52,697 nucleotides of DNA from Brasilonema sp. UFV-L1 (GCF_012912105.1 NZ_QMEA01000025.1:4757-57453), one strand, 5' to 3'. Shown: positions 35,046 to 45,313, numbered from the stretch's first letter. A program made the numbers and translations. Notes: generated from the letters alone by a model not told the origin.

Positions 35046-35945
35046 ATGGGCTTTGGTATTGGAGATTTATTCTGGATTTTCCTCCTGCTTTCTTCGCTAC
35101 AACCCTTGTGGCAAAGACGTCAGATAGAGTTTCGGCGCTTTCGTGCTTTACGAGAATTTCAGCAACAACGTAAAAGCCGAGTCATTTTGCTCATTCACCG
35201 TCAAGAGTCTATCAGCTTTTTGGGAATTCCTGTCTCGCGTTATATTACCATCGAAGACTCAGAACAAATTCTGCGGGCAATTCGCCTCACCCCACCAGAT
35301 GTCCCCATTGACTTGATTTTACACACTCCTGGTGGTTTGGTTTTAGCAACAGAACAAATCGCCAGAGCTTTAATTCGTCATCCTTCCAAGGTAACTGTTT
35401 TTGTGCCTCACTATGCTATGAGTGGTGGTACCATGCTTGCCTTAGCTTCTGATGAAATTGTCATGGATGCTAACGCTGTTCTTGGACCTGTTGATCCACA
35501 ATTGGGTAACTTCCCAGCAGCCAGCATCCTGAAAGTCGTTGAACACAAGCCTATTGGTGAAGTAGACGACCAGACTTTGATTATGGCAGATCTGTCGCGC
35601 AAAGCTATCGACCAAGTACAGCGCTTTGTACGGACTCTGCTGAAAGATACAGTACCTAAACAAAAAGTCAACCCAGATAACATTGAGAATATCATCGATG
35701 CCCTCACAACAGGGCGCGTGACTCACGACTACCCAATCACCGTTGAAGAAGCAACAGAAATGGGGTTACCTGTCACAGTCGGACTACCCAATGTTATTTA
35801 CGACCTTATGGATTTATATCCACAACCACAAGGCGGACGCCCCACCGTACAGTACATTCCCATGCCTTACGATGACCGCCGCCCCATTTTACCAACTCCT
35901 AAGGGTAGACCGTTAGAAGAATCTAATCCGAGTCAGATGAGTTAA
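35046..35945 (+). CDS. Membrane-anchored ClpP-fold serine protease, SDH/DUF114 family
   Basis: From ATG 35046 the 299-residue protein has an N-terminal hydrophobic anchor (MGFGIGDLFWIFLLLSSLQP) and a ClpP/SppA-like domain. Typical blocks are IDLILHTPGGLVLATEQIARAL, FVPHYAMSGGTMLALASDEIVMD (nucleophile serine in MSGGTM) and AVLGPVDPQLG. The SDH_sah family was described from serine dehydrogenase proteinases and archaeal homologues; cyanobacterial members are uncharacterised. An upstream in-frame TTG at 35022 is less likely. Intact. Confidence 0.88.
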   Translation: MGFGIGDLFWIFLLLSSLQPLWQRRQIEFRRFRALREFQQQRKSRVILLIHRQESISFLGIPVSRYITIEDSEQILRAIRLTPPDVPIDLILHTPGGLVLATEQIARALIRHPSKVTVFVPHYAMSGGTMLALASDEIVMDANAVLGPVDPQLGNFPAASILKVVEHKPIGEVDDQTLIMADLSRKAIDQVQRFVRTLLKDTVPKQKVNPDNIENIIDALTTGRVTHDYPITVEEATEMGLPVTVGLPNVIYDLMDLYPQPQGGRPTVQYIPMPYDDRRPILPTPKGRPLEESNPSQMS

Positions 35946-36008
35946 GGTCAACCCCCTTCCGGGGAATTCAAAATTCAAAATTCAAAGTTCAAAATTAAGA
36001 ACCCTACG
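35943..36008. repeat. Heptamer-containing repeat, GTCAACCCCCTTCCGGGG plus AATTCAAA units
   Basis: The motif GGTCAACCCCCTTCCGGGGA at about 35948 followed by AATTCAAAATTCAAAATTC is the inverse complement of a block at 52245-52305 (TTTTGAATTTTGAATTCCCC, then GAAGGGGGTTGAC). So the same composite repeat occurs in two places 16 kb apart. It lies between convergent genes here. Confidence 0.85.
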
Positions 36009-36029
36009 GAAGGTGTGATTTTCTCAGTG

Positions 36030-36833
36030 TTATTTTCTCGGTGTTGGTGTAGGCGTTGCTGTCGGTGATACTTTAGGTGTGGACGTAGGACTCACTGTAG
36101 GTGACGCCTCTGGTGTGGAAGTAGGCGTTGCTGTAGGTGACGCCTCTGGTGTAGAAGTAGGCGTTGCTGTAGGTGATGCCTCTGGTGTAGAAGTAGGCGT
36201 AGGCGTTGTTGTTGGTTTTGCTGACGGCTTTGCTGTTGGAGTCGTTCTCGGTGTAGGCGTTGTTGTTGGTTTTGCTGACGGCTTTGCTGTTGGAGTCGTT
36301 CTCGGTGTAGGTGAGGTTGTTGGTTTTGCTGACGGCTTTGTTGTTGGCGCAGACGTTGGTTCTGTCTTGATTTGTTTTGCTTCTTCGTTGAGTTTTTGCC
36401 TCAGTGCTAAGTCAGCAATTCCAGTTTCTTGTAAACCCAGTTTTTTCTGATATTGCTTAACTGCAGCTTCTGTTCGAGGACCATAATATTGATTACCAGG
36501 TAAGAGAGGATTCGGCTTAGTGACCAAGTTTAAATTTGTTTGCAAAACTTCAACTATTTTTGCAGCAGAATCTTGAGTTTTTGTTCCTGCTGTCCCGTCA
36601 GCGGGTTTTATTTTATACCCTTTTTGAAATTCTTGAATTGCTTTTTTAGTATCCGTTGCTGTCAAAGGTGTGTCTGATACCTTGACGTTGTAGCCCAATC
36701 CCCGCAACACAGCACGAAATTGCCGTGGCGTATAGATTCGTGCAGCAAAAGCGACATCTGAAATCACGACACTAGCTGTGATCAGACAGGCAGTCGCAAC
36801 AGTAACGTTGGATTTTCCAAACCCACACCACAT
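36030..36833 (-). CDS. Exported peptidoglycan-binding protein with Thr/Pro repeat tail
   Basis: The 267-residue precursor has a signal peptide (to about residue 31, VISDVAFAARIYTP). Two peptidoglycan-binding (PG_binding_1-like) helical units follow (about 35-95 and 100-155; FRAVLRGLGYNVKV, AIQEFQKGYKIKPADGTAG, YYGPRTEAAVKQYQKKLG). The last ~110 residues are low complexity: TTPTAKPSAKPTTTPTPR units, then 11-residue TPTSTPEASPTA units encoded by near-identical DNA repeats. It probably anchors in the cell wall with an extended linker. The antisense strand is open over the repeats (Val/Gly-rich), which is a repeat artefact. Confidence 0.85.
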   Translation of the reverse strand: MWCGFGKSNVTVATACLITASVVISDVAFAARIYTPRQFRAVLRGLGYNVKVSDTPLTATDTKKAIQEFQKGYKIKPADGTAGTKTQDSAAKIVEVLQTNLNLVTKPNPLLPGNQYYGPRTEAAVKQYQKKLGLQETGIADLALRQKLNEEAKQIKTEPTSAPTTKPSAKPTTSPTPRTTPTAKPSAKPTTTPTPRTTPTAKPSAKPTTTPTPTSTPEASPTATPTSTPEASPTATPTSTPEASPTVSPTSTPKVSPTATPTPTPRK

Positions 36834-37095
36834 AATTTTAAACTCCTGTTAGTCAAATCCACTGGAAATTGACGTTGACAGATGCATTTTAGGTTTCTGT
36901 AATGTCTTTTTTTTCCTTTATTAATGATTTTTGATAGATTTAGGTTATTTCAGCTTCTTTTTTATTTGTTAAACTTAATTTTCTGTCATCTATCTATAGA
37001 AGAATTTAAAAAACCCTAAAAATAGGCTGGTAAGACCCAAAACCACCTAATTTAGAGTTGTATTCAAAATCTGTACTTTATTTATTTAAAAGCCA

Positions 37096-38547
37096 ATGGC
37101 TAACGTCAAAACCTTAACAAAGCGAAACATATGGTTTGAGCGTTTGATGGCAGTTATTGCCTGTGTGAATTTATGCTTAGCTTTATTTGATTTAAGTTAT
37201 ATTCCTTGGCGAGATTTTTACATACGGAATTTCCCGCAACTCACCCAGATATATGACCCAATTAAAAGTATTGAACCCCATCGAGAAACAGAAAACTATT
37301 TGCAAACAGTAGACGAACTGACAGAACAGGTTAGTCAAACAGGGTTGCAATCACCTCAAGTGGTAAATAAACTAGAGGAACTTAGGCTTTTAAGTAACGA
37401 AATGGTTGATAGCAATCCGTTTGCGGCGGCTAGCAAGAGTGGTACCCTAGAAAAAATCAAAAATCGAATGCGCAATCACCTAGGTGTTAAATCTGCTAAG
37501 CAAGCCTTTTCTGAATTCTGGAGTCAGGCGTATCTATCAAAACGTGGTTGGAATCAAGAAATTGATTTTTTCAAGGAGAGAATTCGTCCTTTAATTATCG
37601 TCAACTACTACCGAAGTCTTGGAGAAAATGGCGAATTTATTGATAAGTTTTGGAGAATTGATTTACCATTTGTCATTTTGTTTGGTGTAGAATTACTAGC
37701 GCGTAGCTTCTATATCAAACGTCAACATCCTGGTTTTAGCTTTTTCAATGCGATTCTGTGGCGCTGGTATGACCTATTGTTACTGCTACCATTTTGGCGA
37801 GCTTTGCGAGTTATACCTGTTGTGATTCGCTTAGACCATGCACAATTATTGAATCTTCATCCATTCCGTCAACAAATTCATCAAGGAATTATCGCGAATT
37901 TTGCGGAAGAAATCACAGAAATTGTTGTGGTTCGGGTTATTAATCAAATCCAAGGATCAATTGAACGGGGTGATCTGAAATATTGGCTGTCACACAATGA
38001 AAATATGCGCTCCTATATAGATATCAACAATATCAATGAAGTAGAAGCAATTGGAGATATTTTAGTCAAAACAATTGTTTACCAAGTGTTGCCACAAATC
38101 CAACCTGAAGTTGCTGCTATTTTGCGCCACAATATTGAAAGCATTCTCAGACAAGCTCCCATTTCTCGTAATTTGCAAAGCTTACCCGGACTAGAACACA
38201 TCCAAACTCAACTGAGTGAGCAATTAGCAACCCAAATCACAACTAACCTTTATAGTGGAGTTGTCAGCGCTGCAGAAGACTCAGTTGGAGCAAAACTTTC
38301 TAGTCAACTTGTACAACGCTTTGGCGAAGCTTTGGGAAAAGAAATGCAGAAAAAGCATGTCCTTTCAGAAATTCAAAACTTACTTATTGACTTTTTAGAA
38401 GAAGTCAAACTCAATTATGTCCAACGCCTGTCACAAGAAGATATGTGGAAAGTTCTAGAACAAACCCAGCAGCTACGAACACAGCCGTCAGTTCATCCTG
38501 TACTAGACAAAAACTCTACCGTGCTGGTGCGTAGAGAAAGAAGTTAA
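37096..38547 (+). CDS. Unknown membrane protein with voltage-sensor-like hydrophobic segment
   Basis: The 483-residue protein is not recognised by me beyond a general resemblance to cyanobacterial proteins of unknown function. A first membrane helix lies at about 14-36 (MAVIACVNLCLALFDLSYI). A hydrophilic helical stretch (40-185) follows, then a hydrophobic block at about 187-250: DLPFVILFGVELLARSF, FNAILWRWYDLLLLLPF and WRALRVIPVVIRLDH. Acid and Arg residues within these helices (Glu199, Arg203, Asp226, Arg235, Arg238, Arg245) resemble S2-S4 of voltage-sensor domains. The last 230 residues are soluble and helical with no known motif. The divergent neighbour encodes the peptidoglycan-binding protein. 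No signal peptide cleavage site. Confidence 0.7.
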   Translation: MANVKTLTKRNIWFERLMAVIACVNLCLALFDLSYIPWRDFYIRNFPQLTQIYDPIKSIEPHRETENYLQTVDELTEQVSQTGLQSPQVVNKLEELRLLSNEMVDSNPFAAASKSGTLEKIKNRMRNHLGVKSAKQAFSEFWSQAYLSKRGWNQEIDFFKERIRPLIIVNYYRSLGENGEFIDKFWRIDLPFVILFGVELLARSFYIKRQHPGFSFFNAILWRWYDLLLLLPFWRALRVIPVVIRLDHAQLLNLHPFRQQIHQGIIANFAEEITEIVVVRVINQIQGSIERGDLKYWLSHNENMRSYIDINNINEVEAIGDILVKTIVYQVLPQIQPEVAAILRHNIESILRQAPISRNLQSLPGLEHIQTQLSEQLATQITTNLYSGVVSAAEDSVGAKLSSQLVQRFGEALGKEMQKKHVLSEIQNLLIDFLEEVKLNYVQRLSQEDMWKVLEQTQQLRTQPSVHPVLDKNSTVLVRRERS

Positions 38548-38685
38548 TTGTTAATGGGCAAAAGCGGCGGAAAATGGACAAGGAGAGGAATTTACCTGTG
38601 TGGTGACAACAAACTCGCCAGAATGCCTGATTTGAAATCGTATTTGCTTCTCGCTCTAAAAAAATACGCTAAACTTAGATCAAAG

Positions 38686-38764
38686 GCGAACCGTTACAGG
38701 TTCGTCTGAAGACTTCTTGGAAGATATCCCTATCGCAGGAAGTGGGTGCTCACCCACTTTTTTT
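38686..38764 (+). promoter_or_regulatory. rimP-nusA operon leader with hairpin and terminator-like structure
   Basis: A first hairpin GGCGAACC-GTTACA-GGTTCGTC lies near 38687-38708. The second, AAGTGGGT-GCTC-ACCCACTT at 38740-38759, is followed immediately by a run of seven Ts, a canonical intrinsic terminator. It ends only 14 bp before the rimP ATG, so it must act as an attenuator of the operon rather than a simple end of the upstream gene, unless a promoter lies in between. Confidence 0.75.
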
Positions 38765-38778
38765 GTTGGAATAGCCGC

Positions 38779-39240
38779 ATGACTCACCCTCTCGTTCCAC
38801 AAATTATTGAATTAGCGACACCAGTAGCAGAAAAACTGGGATTGGAAATTGTTGGTGTGGTTTTTCACACCAACCAACGTCCGCCGGTTTTGCGCTTAGA
38901 CATTCGCAATCCTCAACAGGACACTGGGTTAGATGACTGTGAGCGAATGAGTCGTGCGATTGAAACTACCTTAGATGCGGCGGAAGTCATTCCAGATGCT
39001 TATGTTTTGGAAGTATCCAGTCCTGGTATTTCGCGACAATTGACAACCGACCGAGAGTTTATTTCTTTCAAAGGATTTCCTGTTATTGTTCAGACTACTC
39101 CATCCTATGAAGGACAACAAGAGTGGATTGGTCAATTGATTCGCCGGGATGAGACAGTCGTTTATTTAAATCAAAAAGGTCGTGTCGTTCAAATTCCTCG
39201 CTCCCTAATTACTAGGGTTGAACTCGATGAGCAACGATAG
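38779..39240 (+). CDS. rimP: Ribosome maturation factor RimP
   Basis: From ATG 38779 the 153-residue protein begins [20 protein letters not shown] and shows RimP blocks [49 protein letters not shown]. It aids 30S subunit assembly. It is the first gene of the rimP-nusA-ylxR-infB order conserved in bacteria. The longer frame from 38746 would include the leader terminator and is rejected as a start. Confidence 0.96.
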   Translation: MTHPLVPQIIELATPVAEKLGLEIVGVVFHTNQRPPVLRLDIRNPQQDTGLDDCERMSRAIETTLDAAEVIPDAYVLEVSSPGISRQLTTDREFISFKGFPVIVQTTPSYEGQQEWIGQLIRRDETVVYLNQKGRVVQIPRSLITRVELDEQR

Positions 39241-39373
39241 AAAAGCTCGAGAGCATTCAACGTGTGTGAGTACCAGGTTATGAAGAGTCACTGCGTTCTT
39301 GGAAGGTTTATCCGTTAAAGCAAGCGGCGCTGCTGAGTGAAGTTTTAGACCATTCTACAAATTATACTCAGGA

Positions 39374-39404
39374 CTTCCTTCGGGAAGACGCCCTCTGGGC
39401 GTCT
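39374..39404 (+). repeat. Two abutting hairpins in the rimP-nusA spacer
   Basis: CTTCC-TTCG-GGAAG (39374-39387, a UUCG tetraloop in RNA) is followed by GACGCCC-TCT-GGGCGTC (39387-39403). There is no T-run. Such paired small palindromes are common dispersed repeats in cyanobacteria but could affect the rimP-nusA mRNA. The whole rimP-nusA spacer is 229 bp. Confidence 0.7.
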
Positions 39405-39469
39405 ACAGCACTTAGCACTGTCTTTATGCTGACCATTTTTTGCATAGCCATATAAGGAGATTGTTTATT

Positions 39470-40759
39470 ATGTCAATGGTAACTTTACCAGGATTAAAAG
39501 ATTTAATTGAAAATATAAGTCGTGAGCGTAATTTACCTCGTGTTGCAGTTCAATCAGCTATCAGAGAAGCACTATTGAAAGGTTACGAACGTTATCGTCG
39601 TGCCCAAAACTTGGAACGAAGACAGTTTGATGAAGATTACTTCGATAATTTTGATGTCCAACTAGACGTAGAAGACGAAGGTTTTCGTGTTGTTGCTACC
39701 AAAACTATCGTCGAAGCTGTGAGTAACTCGGACCATGAAATTGCACTTCAACAAGTTCAAGAAATGGGAGGAGATGAAGCACAATTAGGGCAGGAAGTGG
39801 TGCTGGATGTGACGCCCGATCAAGGAGAATTTGGTCGTATGGCTGCCATGCAAACCAAGCAAGTATTGGCGCAAAAACTGCGGGATCAACAGCGCCAGAT
39901 GGTACAAGAAGAGTTCCAAGATTTAGAAGGAACCGTTTTACAAGCAAGAGTTCTGCGGTTTGAAAGACAATCAGTAATTATGGCTGTCAACAGTGGTTTT
40001 GGTCAGCCAGAGGTAGAAGCCGAATTGCCCAAGCGCGAACAACTGCCTAATGATAATTATCGGGCAAATGCTACTTTTAAGGTCTATCTCAAAAAAGTTT
40101 CTCAAGGTCAGCAACGGGGACCACAGTTACTCGTATCACGAGCCGATGCTGGTTTGGTAGTTTATTTGTTCGCCAACGAAGTGCCAGAAATTGAGGATGA
40201 AGTCGTGCGGATTGTCGCTGTCGCACGGGAAGCAAATCCTCCTTCTCGTCATGTCGGACCTCGGACAAAAATTGCTGTCGATACTCTTGATCGCGATGTA
40301 GACCCAGTTGGTGCTTGTATCGGAGCGCGGGGATCACGAATTCAAGTCGTTGTTAACGAATTGCGCGGCGAAAAAATAGATGTGATTCGCTGGTCTCCAG
40401 ACCCCGCAACCTACATTGCTAATGCTCTTAGCCCTGCACGAGTCGATGAAGTTCGTCTGATGGACCCCGAAACTAGACAAACTCACGTATTGGTCGCAGA
40501 AGACCAGTTAAGTCTGGCGATCGGTAAAGAAGGACAAAATGTTCGTTTGGCAGCTCGTTTGACTGGTTGGAAAATTGATATTAAAGATAAAGCTAAGTAT
40601 GACCACGCCGCAGAAGATGCTAAGTTCGCAGATGTTAGAGCAAGACATACATCGGAAGTAGATGATTCCCAAGAGGAGGACTTAGAGGAGACAAATCAGG
40701 AAGAATTGTTGGAGGATGAAAATTTTGATGAAAATGAACAAGAATCAAAGTATCAGTAA
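39470..40759 (+). CDS. nusA: Transcription termination/antitermination factor NusA
   Basis: From ATG 39470 (preceded by AAGGAGATT) the 429-residue protein has the N-terminal RNA-polymerase-binding domain ([17 protein letters not shown]), an S1 domain (about 130-200) and two KH domains ([29 protein letters not shown], and [21 protein letters not shown]). It lacks the C-terminal acidic repeats of E. coli NusA and ends with a Glu-rich tail ([20 protein letters not shown]), as in other cyanobacteria. The ten codons before 39470 in the same frame are not supported. Confidence 0.97.
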   Translation: MSMVTLPGLKDLIENISRERNLPRVAVQSAIREALLKGYERYRRAQNLERRQFDEDYFDNFDVQLDVEDEGFRVVATKTIVEAVSNSDHEIALQQVQEMGGDEAQLGQEVVLDVTPDQGEFGRMAAMQTKQVLAQKLRDQQRQMVQEEFQDLEGTVLQARVLRFERQSVIMAVNSGFGQPEVEAELPKREQLPNDNYRANATFKVYLKKVSQGQQRGPQLLVSRADAGLVVYLFANEVPEIEDEVVRIVAVAREANPPSRHVGPRTKIAVDTLDRDVDPVGACIGARGSRIQVVVNELRGEKIDVIRWSPDPATYIANALSPARVDEVRLMDPETRQTHVLVAEDQLSLAIGKEGQNVRLAARLTGWKIDIKDKAKYDHAAEDAKFADVRARHTSEVDDSQEEDLEETNQEELLEDENFDENEQESKYQ

Positions 40760-41293
40760 GAATAGTCTTGAGTACCAAGTGATTAGGAGCTTTTTGTCTA
40801 GGGAAATTCCACTCCAGTCCCCAGGTGACGCTCAGACAGCGCTAAATGTATTTATTGTCAATACACTGTTTGCCTTTGCGTAAGGATGGCAATTGACGCT
40901 ACTGATTACAAACGCCAGTTCATAAAGATGGAGGAATCCTCGGTAAGCGCAAAGCCCACGAATCGGGCGAATGCGGGTGCGTGTCTCAAAGGAACTAAAT
41001 TTGAAGTAGGCGATGCTCCTTTGGAGAAGCGAAAGCCCAATGGTATCCCGCGACAAACAACGCGATGCTCCCAAAAGGAGCCAAACCCTTGTGCGTAATT
41101 CCTGCAGAGGCTTCTTGCGCCAACATCCGCAGCGTACCCAAAGGGCATTGGGCTTTCGCTCCGCCGGGGCGCAAGAAGCCGGAGGCTTGACGCTCTCGCG
41201 TATCGCACAAGCCCATAGTTTGGAGCGATCGCTCCATGTCTATGGATAACTCAAAGATGCAACTGGCTCCTCAAAACTTAAAACCCAGCACTT
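40760..41293. repeat. Repeat-filled nusA-ylxR spacer with interleaved inverted repeats
   Basis: No gene is seen in these 534 bp although several overlapping frames of 70-100 codons are open. Two inverted pairs interlock: GCGAAAGCCCAATG (41029-41042) with CATTGGGCTTTCGC (41146-41159), and GAGGCTTCTTGCGCC (41107-41121) with GGCGCAAGAAGCC (41168-41180). The order A-B-A'-B' would give alternative or pseudoknotted folds in RNA. GATGCTCC phrases and AAGCCGGAGGCTTGACGC belong to a dispersed repeat also seen near 2408. Confidence 0.75.
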
Positions 41294-41563
41294 ATGAAAC
41301 CAAATTATCGGCGTTGTATTAGTTGTCGAAAAATTGGATTAAAACAAGAGTTCTGGCGAATTGTCCGCGTGTTTCCTTCAGGACAGGTACAATTAGATGA
41401 GGGCATGGGGCGTTCCGCCTATATTTGTCCGCAACAGAGTTGTCTTTTGGCGGCTCAGAAAAAAAATAGACTAGGGCGAGCCCTACGTGCATCAGTGCCA
41501 GAAGCACTGTACCATACATTGTTGCAGCGCTTATACCAAAGCAGTAGCCAAAAACAAACTTAA
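41294..41563 (+). CDS. ylxR: YlxR/RnpM family RNA-binding protein
   Basis: The 89-residue protein has the DUF448 signature YRRCISCRKIGLKQEFWRIVR and GMGRSAYICPQQSCLLAAQKKNRLGRAL. In Bacillus this protein (RnpM) binds RNase P RNA and modulates its activity. It occupies its standard position between nusA and infB. Only the spacers on both sides are unusual in length here. Confidence 0.95.
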   Translation: MKPNYRRCISCRKIGLKQEFWRIVRVFPSGQVQLDEGMGRSAYICPQQSCLLAAQKKNRLGRALRASVPEALYHTLLQRLYQSSSQKQT

Positions 41564-41991
41564 TAAAAACTACGTTGTAGCGGTCATTTCTAAAGGAATT
41601 GTGCTGACAGCCGAACAACTCGTGCTATCAACAGACTCTGTTTTATCGCTCATGTAGTGCCAAAATAGTAAAAGGGTGTCGTTAGCATTGCTCTTGGTTA
41701 TCCAAAGGGGCGAAGCAACACTCCTAATAAGTTTTAATCGATGTGTCGTGGAAGACTCAGAATCAACAAAACAAAACAATACAGAATGGCAACCTGGTAG
41801 CGCCCAAGCGCAGTTCGGCGTCAACCATCCTTCCTGGTGGGGATGCCAGCAATAAACCGAAACATCTCTCTTTCCTGAATGGAGGCACCGGCATTCATTA
41901 GCAGTGGCAACCTAACACAGTAACCGAAGGATGGAGATGTCGCCAACCAGGCAACCATCCGCTAAAACTGTAAATTAAAGGGGAAGAGTGG
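41564..41991 (+). promoter_or_regulatory. Long, possibly structured leader upstream of infB
   Basis: The 428-bp ylxR-infB spacer has no gene. In its last 180 bp several segments are complementary: ACCATCC (about 41826) with GGATGG, ACATCTC (about 41863) with GAGATGT (about 41933), and GGATGCC with GGCATTC. The phrase GGCAACC occurs three times (about 41788, 41907 and 41949). A ribosome-binding site AAAGGGGAAGAG precedes ATG 41992. It could be a folded 5'-UTR or contain an extra promoter. Confidence 0.45.
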
Positions 41992-44900
41992 ATGAACAAC
42001 GGCAAAGTTAGAATTTACGAATTATCAAAGGAATTGAATTTGGATAACAAAGAGCTATTAGCAATTTGCGACCAGCTCAATATTGCGGTCAAAAGCCATA
42101 GCAGCACGATTACAGAATCCGAGGCCGAACGCATTCGGACTCAAGCAGAAAAAGTAGCTCAGACAAGTGTGACGCCGAAAATAGGGAATGGCAGCAACAG
42201 CCATAGACCAAATTCATCACAAGCTGGCACCCGAAACCGACCTGCTGCACCTAATAAACAACAAATTTTGGAGATTCGCAAACCTACAGTTTTGAAAAAC
42301 ACCATCTCTAACGCCCCAGAGGCGTCGGTTGCTACCAACATAGTTGCTTCTGAAGTCAATCTTCCTTCACCCCCTAAGTCCTTAGCCCCCCCAGTCTCAC
42401 CCATGAAGCCGACGGCACCCATTCGACCTGTACCCCGGAATCAGTCTGAGACCACGCCTGAACAATCAGCAGTGACAGACGCGGATAAAGATATAGCACC
42501 CAATACAAACCAGCCGGTTGAAAAAGTAGCAGCGGAAAAACCGGAAAAAGCACCAGCGCCAAAATCAAAACCGGAAAAACCGCCAAAACCACAACTGACA
42601 GCCCCGCCCACAAGACCTGCTGCCCAGACACCAAATTCTCCACCAGCAGCAGATCCCCAACCGACTGTGAGCGAGAAACCGATTTTAAAACGCGATCGCG
42701 ACCAAAAACGCGATGCTCCCCCGGAAGGAAGACCTCCTCGAGGTGACAGCCCAGAGCGTTCATCCCATAAAGGTGATGCTCCTGAAGGGAGCCGCCCAAG
42801 GAGCGAACGCGACCAAGCCAAGCAAAGGGTCAACAAAACGGCAACAGGGGAAACAGCACAGGCTGCTTTGCCGCAAAAATCTGAAAAACCTGTGCGTTCT
42901 ACTCCATCACCAGTCAAACCTGAGCACAGAGGAACTAAACCTTCTGCACCTGTACAAGTCGGAGAATCGCCAAGACCTAGCAGACCAATCGTACGTCCGG
43001 CTGAACAGCCAGCAGCGGTGGTACCAGTTGCTACGCCTCCAAAACCAATGCTAGTCTCCTTGACGAAACCGCCGACTGGGGAAGAGGATGAGGACGATGC
43101 AATCGTAACAACTCCTGACGAAGTCCTCGAACTGAAACGCCCAACAGCGCCACGTCAAATAAAAACAGCTAAGAAGTGGCAGGAAGAAGAAATAGAAGAG
43201 ATTAAAGAGTCAGCCAAGCCCGGAAAGGGAGTTGTTAAAGGCAAACGTCTCAAACCAATAGTTGATGACTTTGAGGATGACGAAGACTTCTTAGACGACG
43301 ATGGACTGGACACTGCAACTGCCATGCAAGTCAGCCTTTCTATCGCACGTCCGCCAAAACCCAAGGCTTCCAAGCCGACACAACCTGCACAAGCCACAGC
43401 TGTTGCGCCAGCTGCTAAAGCGAAAAAGCCTACTTCTTCCTCTCGCGAGCAAAACCGACGCAACGAAACCGAACAAAAGCAGGAGCGTCCAGAAATACTG
43501 GAAGTCACAGGTCCGATGACAGTCCAAGAACTGGCAGAGGCTTTGGTAGTTGCTGATACAGAAATTGTGAAAATTCTGTTCATGAAAGGCATGGCGGTGA
43601 GTATCACCCAAAATTTGGATATTCCCACAATTACACTCATCGGAAACGAGTTAGAAGTACTAGTCGAAACCGTCGAACCAGAAGCAGAAGCTCGCAAAGT
43701 GACTGAAATGATCGACGTGGCAGACCTAGAAAACCTGCATCGCCGTCCGCCAGTTGTGACAATCATGGGTCACGTAGACCACGGTAAAACGACACTGCTT
43801 GACTCGATTCGCAAAACAAAAGTGGCATCCGGGGAAGCAGGCGGTATTACTCAGCATATCGGTGCTTACCACGTAGATGTAGAACACGACGGTAAAGAGC
43901 AGCAAGTGGTCTTTTTAGATACCCCTGGTCACGAAGCTTTTACAGCTATGCGGGCGCGTGGGGCGCGAGTCACTGACATTGCGATATTGGTTGTCGCTGC
44001 GGATGATGGCGTCCGTCCTCAAACAGTTGAAGCAATTAGCCACGCGAAAGCCGCTGAAGTTCCGATCATAGTAGCCATCAACAAAATCGATAAACCAGAG
44101 GCACAGCCTGACCGTGTGAAGCAAGAATTAACCGAATATAGTCTGGTGCCAGAAGAATGGGGCGGTGACACGATTATGGTTCCCGTCAGCGCTATCAAAG
44201 GAGAAAACTTAGATACACTCCTAGAAATGATTCTGCTGGTCGCAGAAATAGCAGAACTCTCTGCTAACCCAAATCGACTTTCTAAAGGAACCGTGATTGA
44301 AGCTCATCTGGATAAGGCAAAAGGACCTGTTGCGACTTTGCTTATTCAAAACGGTAGTCTGCACGTAGGCGATTTGTTGGTAGCTGGCTCTGCCTTCGGT
44401 AAAGTCCGGGCAATGGTAGATGATAGAGGTAGAAGAGTCGAAGCGGCTACTCCCTCCTTCGCCGTTGAGGTTCTGGGTTTAAGTGATGTACCAGCAGCAG
44501 GCGACGAGTTTGAGGTCTTCAACAACGAAAAACAAGCACGGTCAATTGCAGCCGAACGCGCAGAAAAACTCCGTCAATCCCGTCTCATGCAGGGACGCGT
44601 TACCCTAACCAGTCTCTCGGCTCAGGCACAAGAAGGCGAGTTGAAAGAACTCAACCTCATCTTGAAAGCAGATGTACAAGGTTCACTGGAAGCTATTGTG
44701 GGATCGCTCAGGCAAATTCCGCAAAACGAGGTACAAATCCGCTTGTTGTTGTCAGCTGCTGGTGAAATTACCCAGACAGATATTGACTTAGCCGCAGCCA
44801 GTGGAGCTGTCATCGTTGGCTTTAACACGACTTATGCCAGTGGCGCAAGAGCAGCGGCTGATGAAGCTGGTGTAGATGTGCGGGAATATAACGTCATTTA

Positions 44901-45282
44901 CAAACTCATAGAAGACATCCAAGGAGCCTTGGAAGGTCTATTAGAGCCAGAGTTGGTGGAAGAACACTTAGGTCAAGCCGAAGTGCGTGCTGTCTTCCCA
45001 GTTGGACGTGGTTCCGTTGCAGGTTGTTACGTGCAGTCTGGCAAGCTTCTCCGTAACTGCAAAGCGCGGGTGCGTCGTAACGGTAAGGTGATCCATGAAG
45101 CTGTCCTTGATTCGCTCAAGCGTATGAAAGAAGACGCCCGCGAAGTTAACGCAGGTTACGAATGCGGTGTCGGCATTGACAAATACAATGATTGGGCTGA
45201 AGGTGACATCATCGAAGCTTTCCAGATGGTAACCAAGCGCCGCACTCTCTCATCTACAAGATCAGGAGTAGGTAACAGGTGA
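41992..45282 (+). CDS. infB: Translation initiation factor IF-2
   Basis: The 1096-residue GTPase delivers initiator tRNA to the 30S subunit. The N-terminus starts with an IF2N-type domain ([20 protein letters not shown]). A disordered Pro/Lys/Ala-rich region follows to about residue 400, then a second IF2N domain (about 500-560). The G domain has [15 protein letters not shown] (about 591), [18 protein letters not shown] and [10 protein letters not shown]. Domains II, III and IV follow to the end. The long N-terminal linker is typical of filamentous cyanobacteria. A short repeat-like stretch GATGCTCCCCGGAAGG-type and [17 protein letters not shown] near residues 240-275 resembles intergenic repeat DNA read in frame. 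Confidence 0.97.
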   Translation: MNNGKVRIYELSKELNLDNKELLAICDQLNIAVKSHSSTITESEAERIRTQAEKVAQTSVTPKIGNGSNSHRPNSSQAGTRNRPAAPNKQQILEIRKPTVLKNTISNAPEASVATNIVASEVNLPSPPKSLAPPVSPMKPTAPIRPVPRNQSETTPEQSAVTDADKDIAPNTNQPVEKVAAEKPEKAPAPKSKPEKPPKPQLTAPPTRPAAQTPNSPPAADPQPTVSEKPILKRDRDQKRDAPPEGRPPRGDSPERSSHKGDAPEGSRPRSERDQAKQRVNKTATGETAQAALPQKSEKPVRSTPSPVKPEHRGTKPSAPVQVGESPRPSRPIVRPAEQPAAVVPVATPPKPMLVSLTKPPTGEEDEDDAIVTTPDEVLELKRPTAPRQIKTAKKWQEEEIEEIKESAKPGKGVVKGKRLKPIVDDFEDDEDFLDDDGLDTATAMQVSLSIARPPKPKASKPTQPAQATAVAPAAKAKKPTSSSREQNRRNETEQKQERPEILEVTGPMTVQELAEALVVADTEIVKILFMKGMAVSITQNLDIPTITLIGNELEVLVETVEPEAEARKVTEMIDVADLENLHRRPPVVTIMGHVDHGKTTLLDSIRKTKVASGEAGGITQHIGAYHVDVEHDGKEQQVVFLDTPGHEAFTAMRARGARVTDIAILVVAADDGVRPQTVEAISHAKAAEVPIIVAINKIDKPEAQPDRVKQELTEYSLVPEEWGGDTIMVPVSAIKGENLDTLLEMILLVAEIAELSANPNRLSKGTVIEAHLDKAKGPVATLLIQNGSLHVGDLLVAGSAFGKVRAMVDDRGRRVEAATPSFAVEVLGLSDVPAAGDEFEVFNNEKQARSIAAERAEKLRQSRLMQGRVTLTSLSAQAQEGELKELNLILKADVQGSLEAIVGSLRQIPQNEVQIRLLLSAAGEITQTDIDLAAASGAVIVGFNTTYASGARAAADEAGVDVREYNVIYKLIEDIQGALEGLLEPELVEEHLGQAEVRAVFPVGRGSVAGCYVQSGKLLRNCKARVRRNGKVIHEAVLDSLKRMKEDAREVNAGYECGVGIDKYNDWAEGDIIEAFQMVTKRRTLSSTRSGVGNR

Positions 45283-45313
45283 TCGGTGATCGGTGACAGG
45301 TGACAGGTGATAG
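45280..45313. repeat. Heptamer array GGTGATC/GGTGACA directly after infB
   Basis: Units GGTGATC, GGTGATC, GGTGACA, GGTGACA, GGTGATA follow each other with period 7, starting within the infB stop codon region (TGATCGGTGATC). Confidence 0.85.

Noticed and set aside
36079-36450. Plus-strand Val/Gly-rich frame over the peptidoglycan-binding gene
   Set aside because: It is the mirror of the Thr/Pro repeats on the minus strand; it lacks a ribosome-binding site and resembles no protein.
40832-41249. Several overlapping 70-100 codon frames in the nusA-ylxR spacer
   Set aside because: They overlap on both strands and lie across inverted repeats, so they are repeat artefacts.
42441-42917. Long antisense frame over the infB linker region
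   Set aside because: Gly/Ser-rich antisense of a low-complexity Pro/Lys region; other antisense frames over infB (42374-43766) have the same cause.
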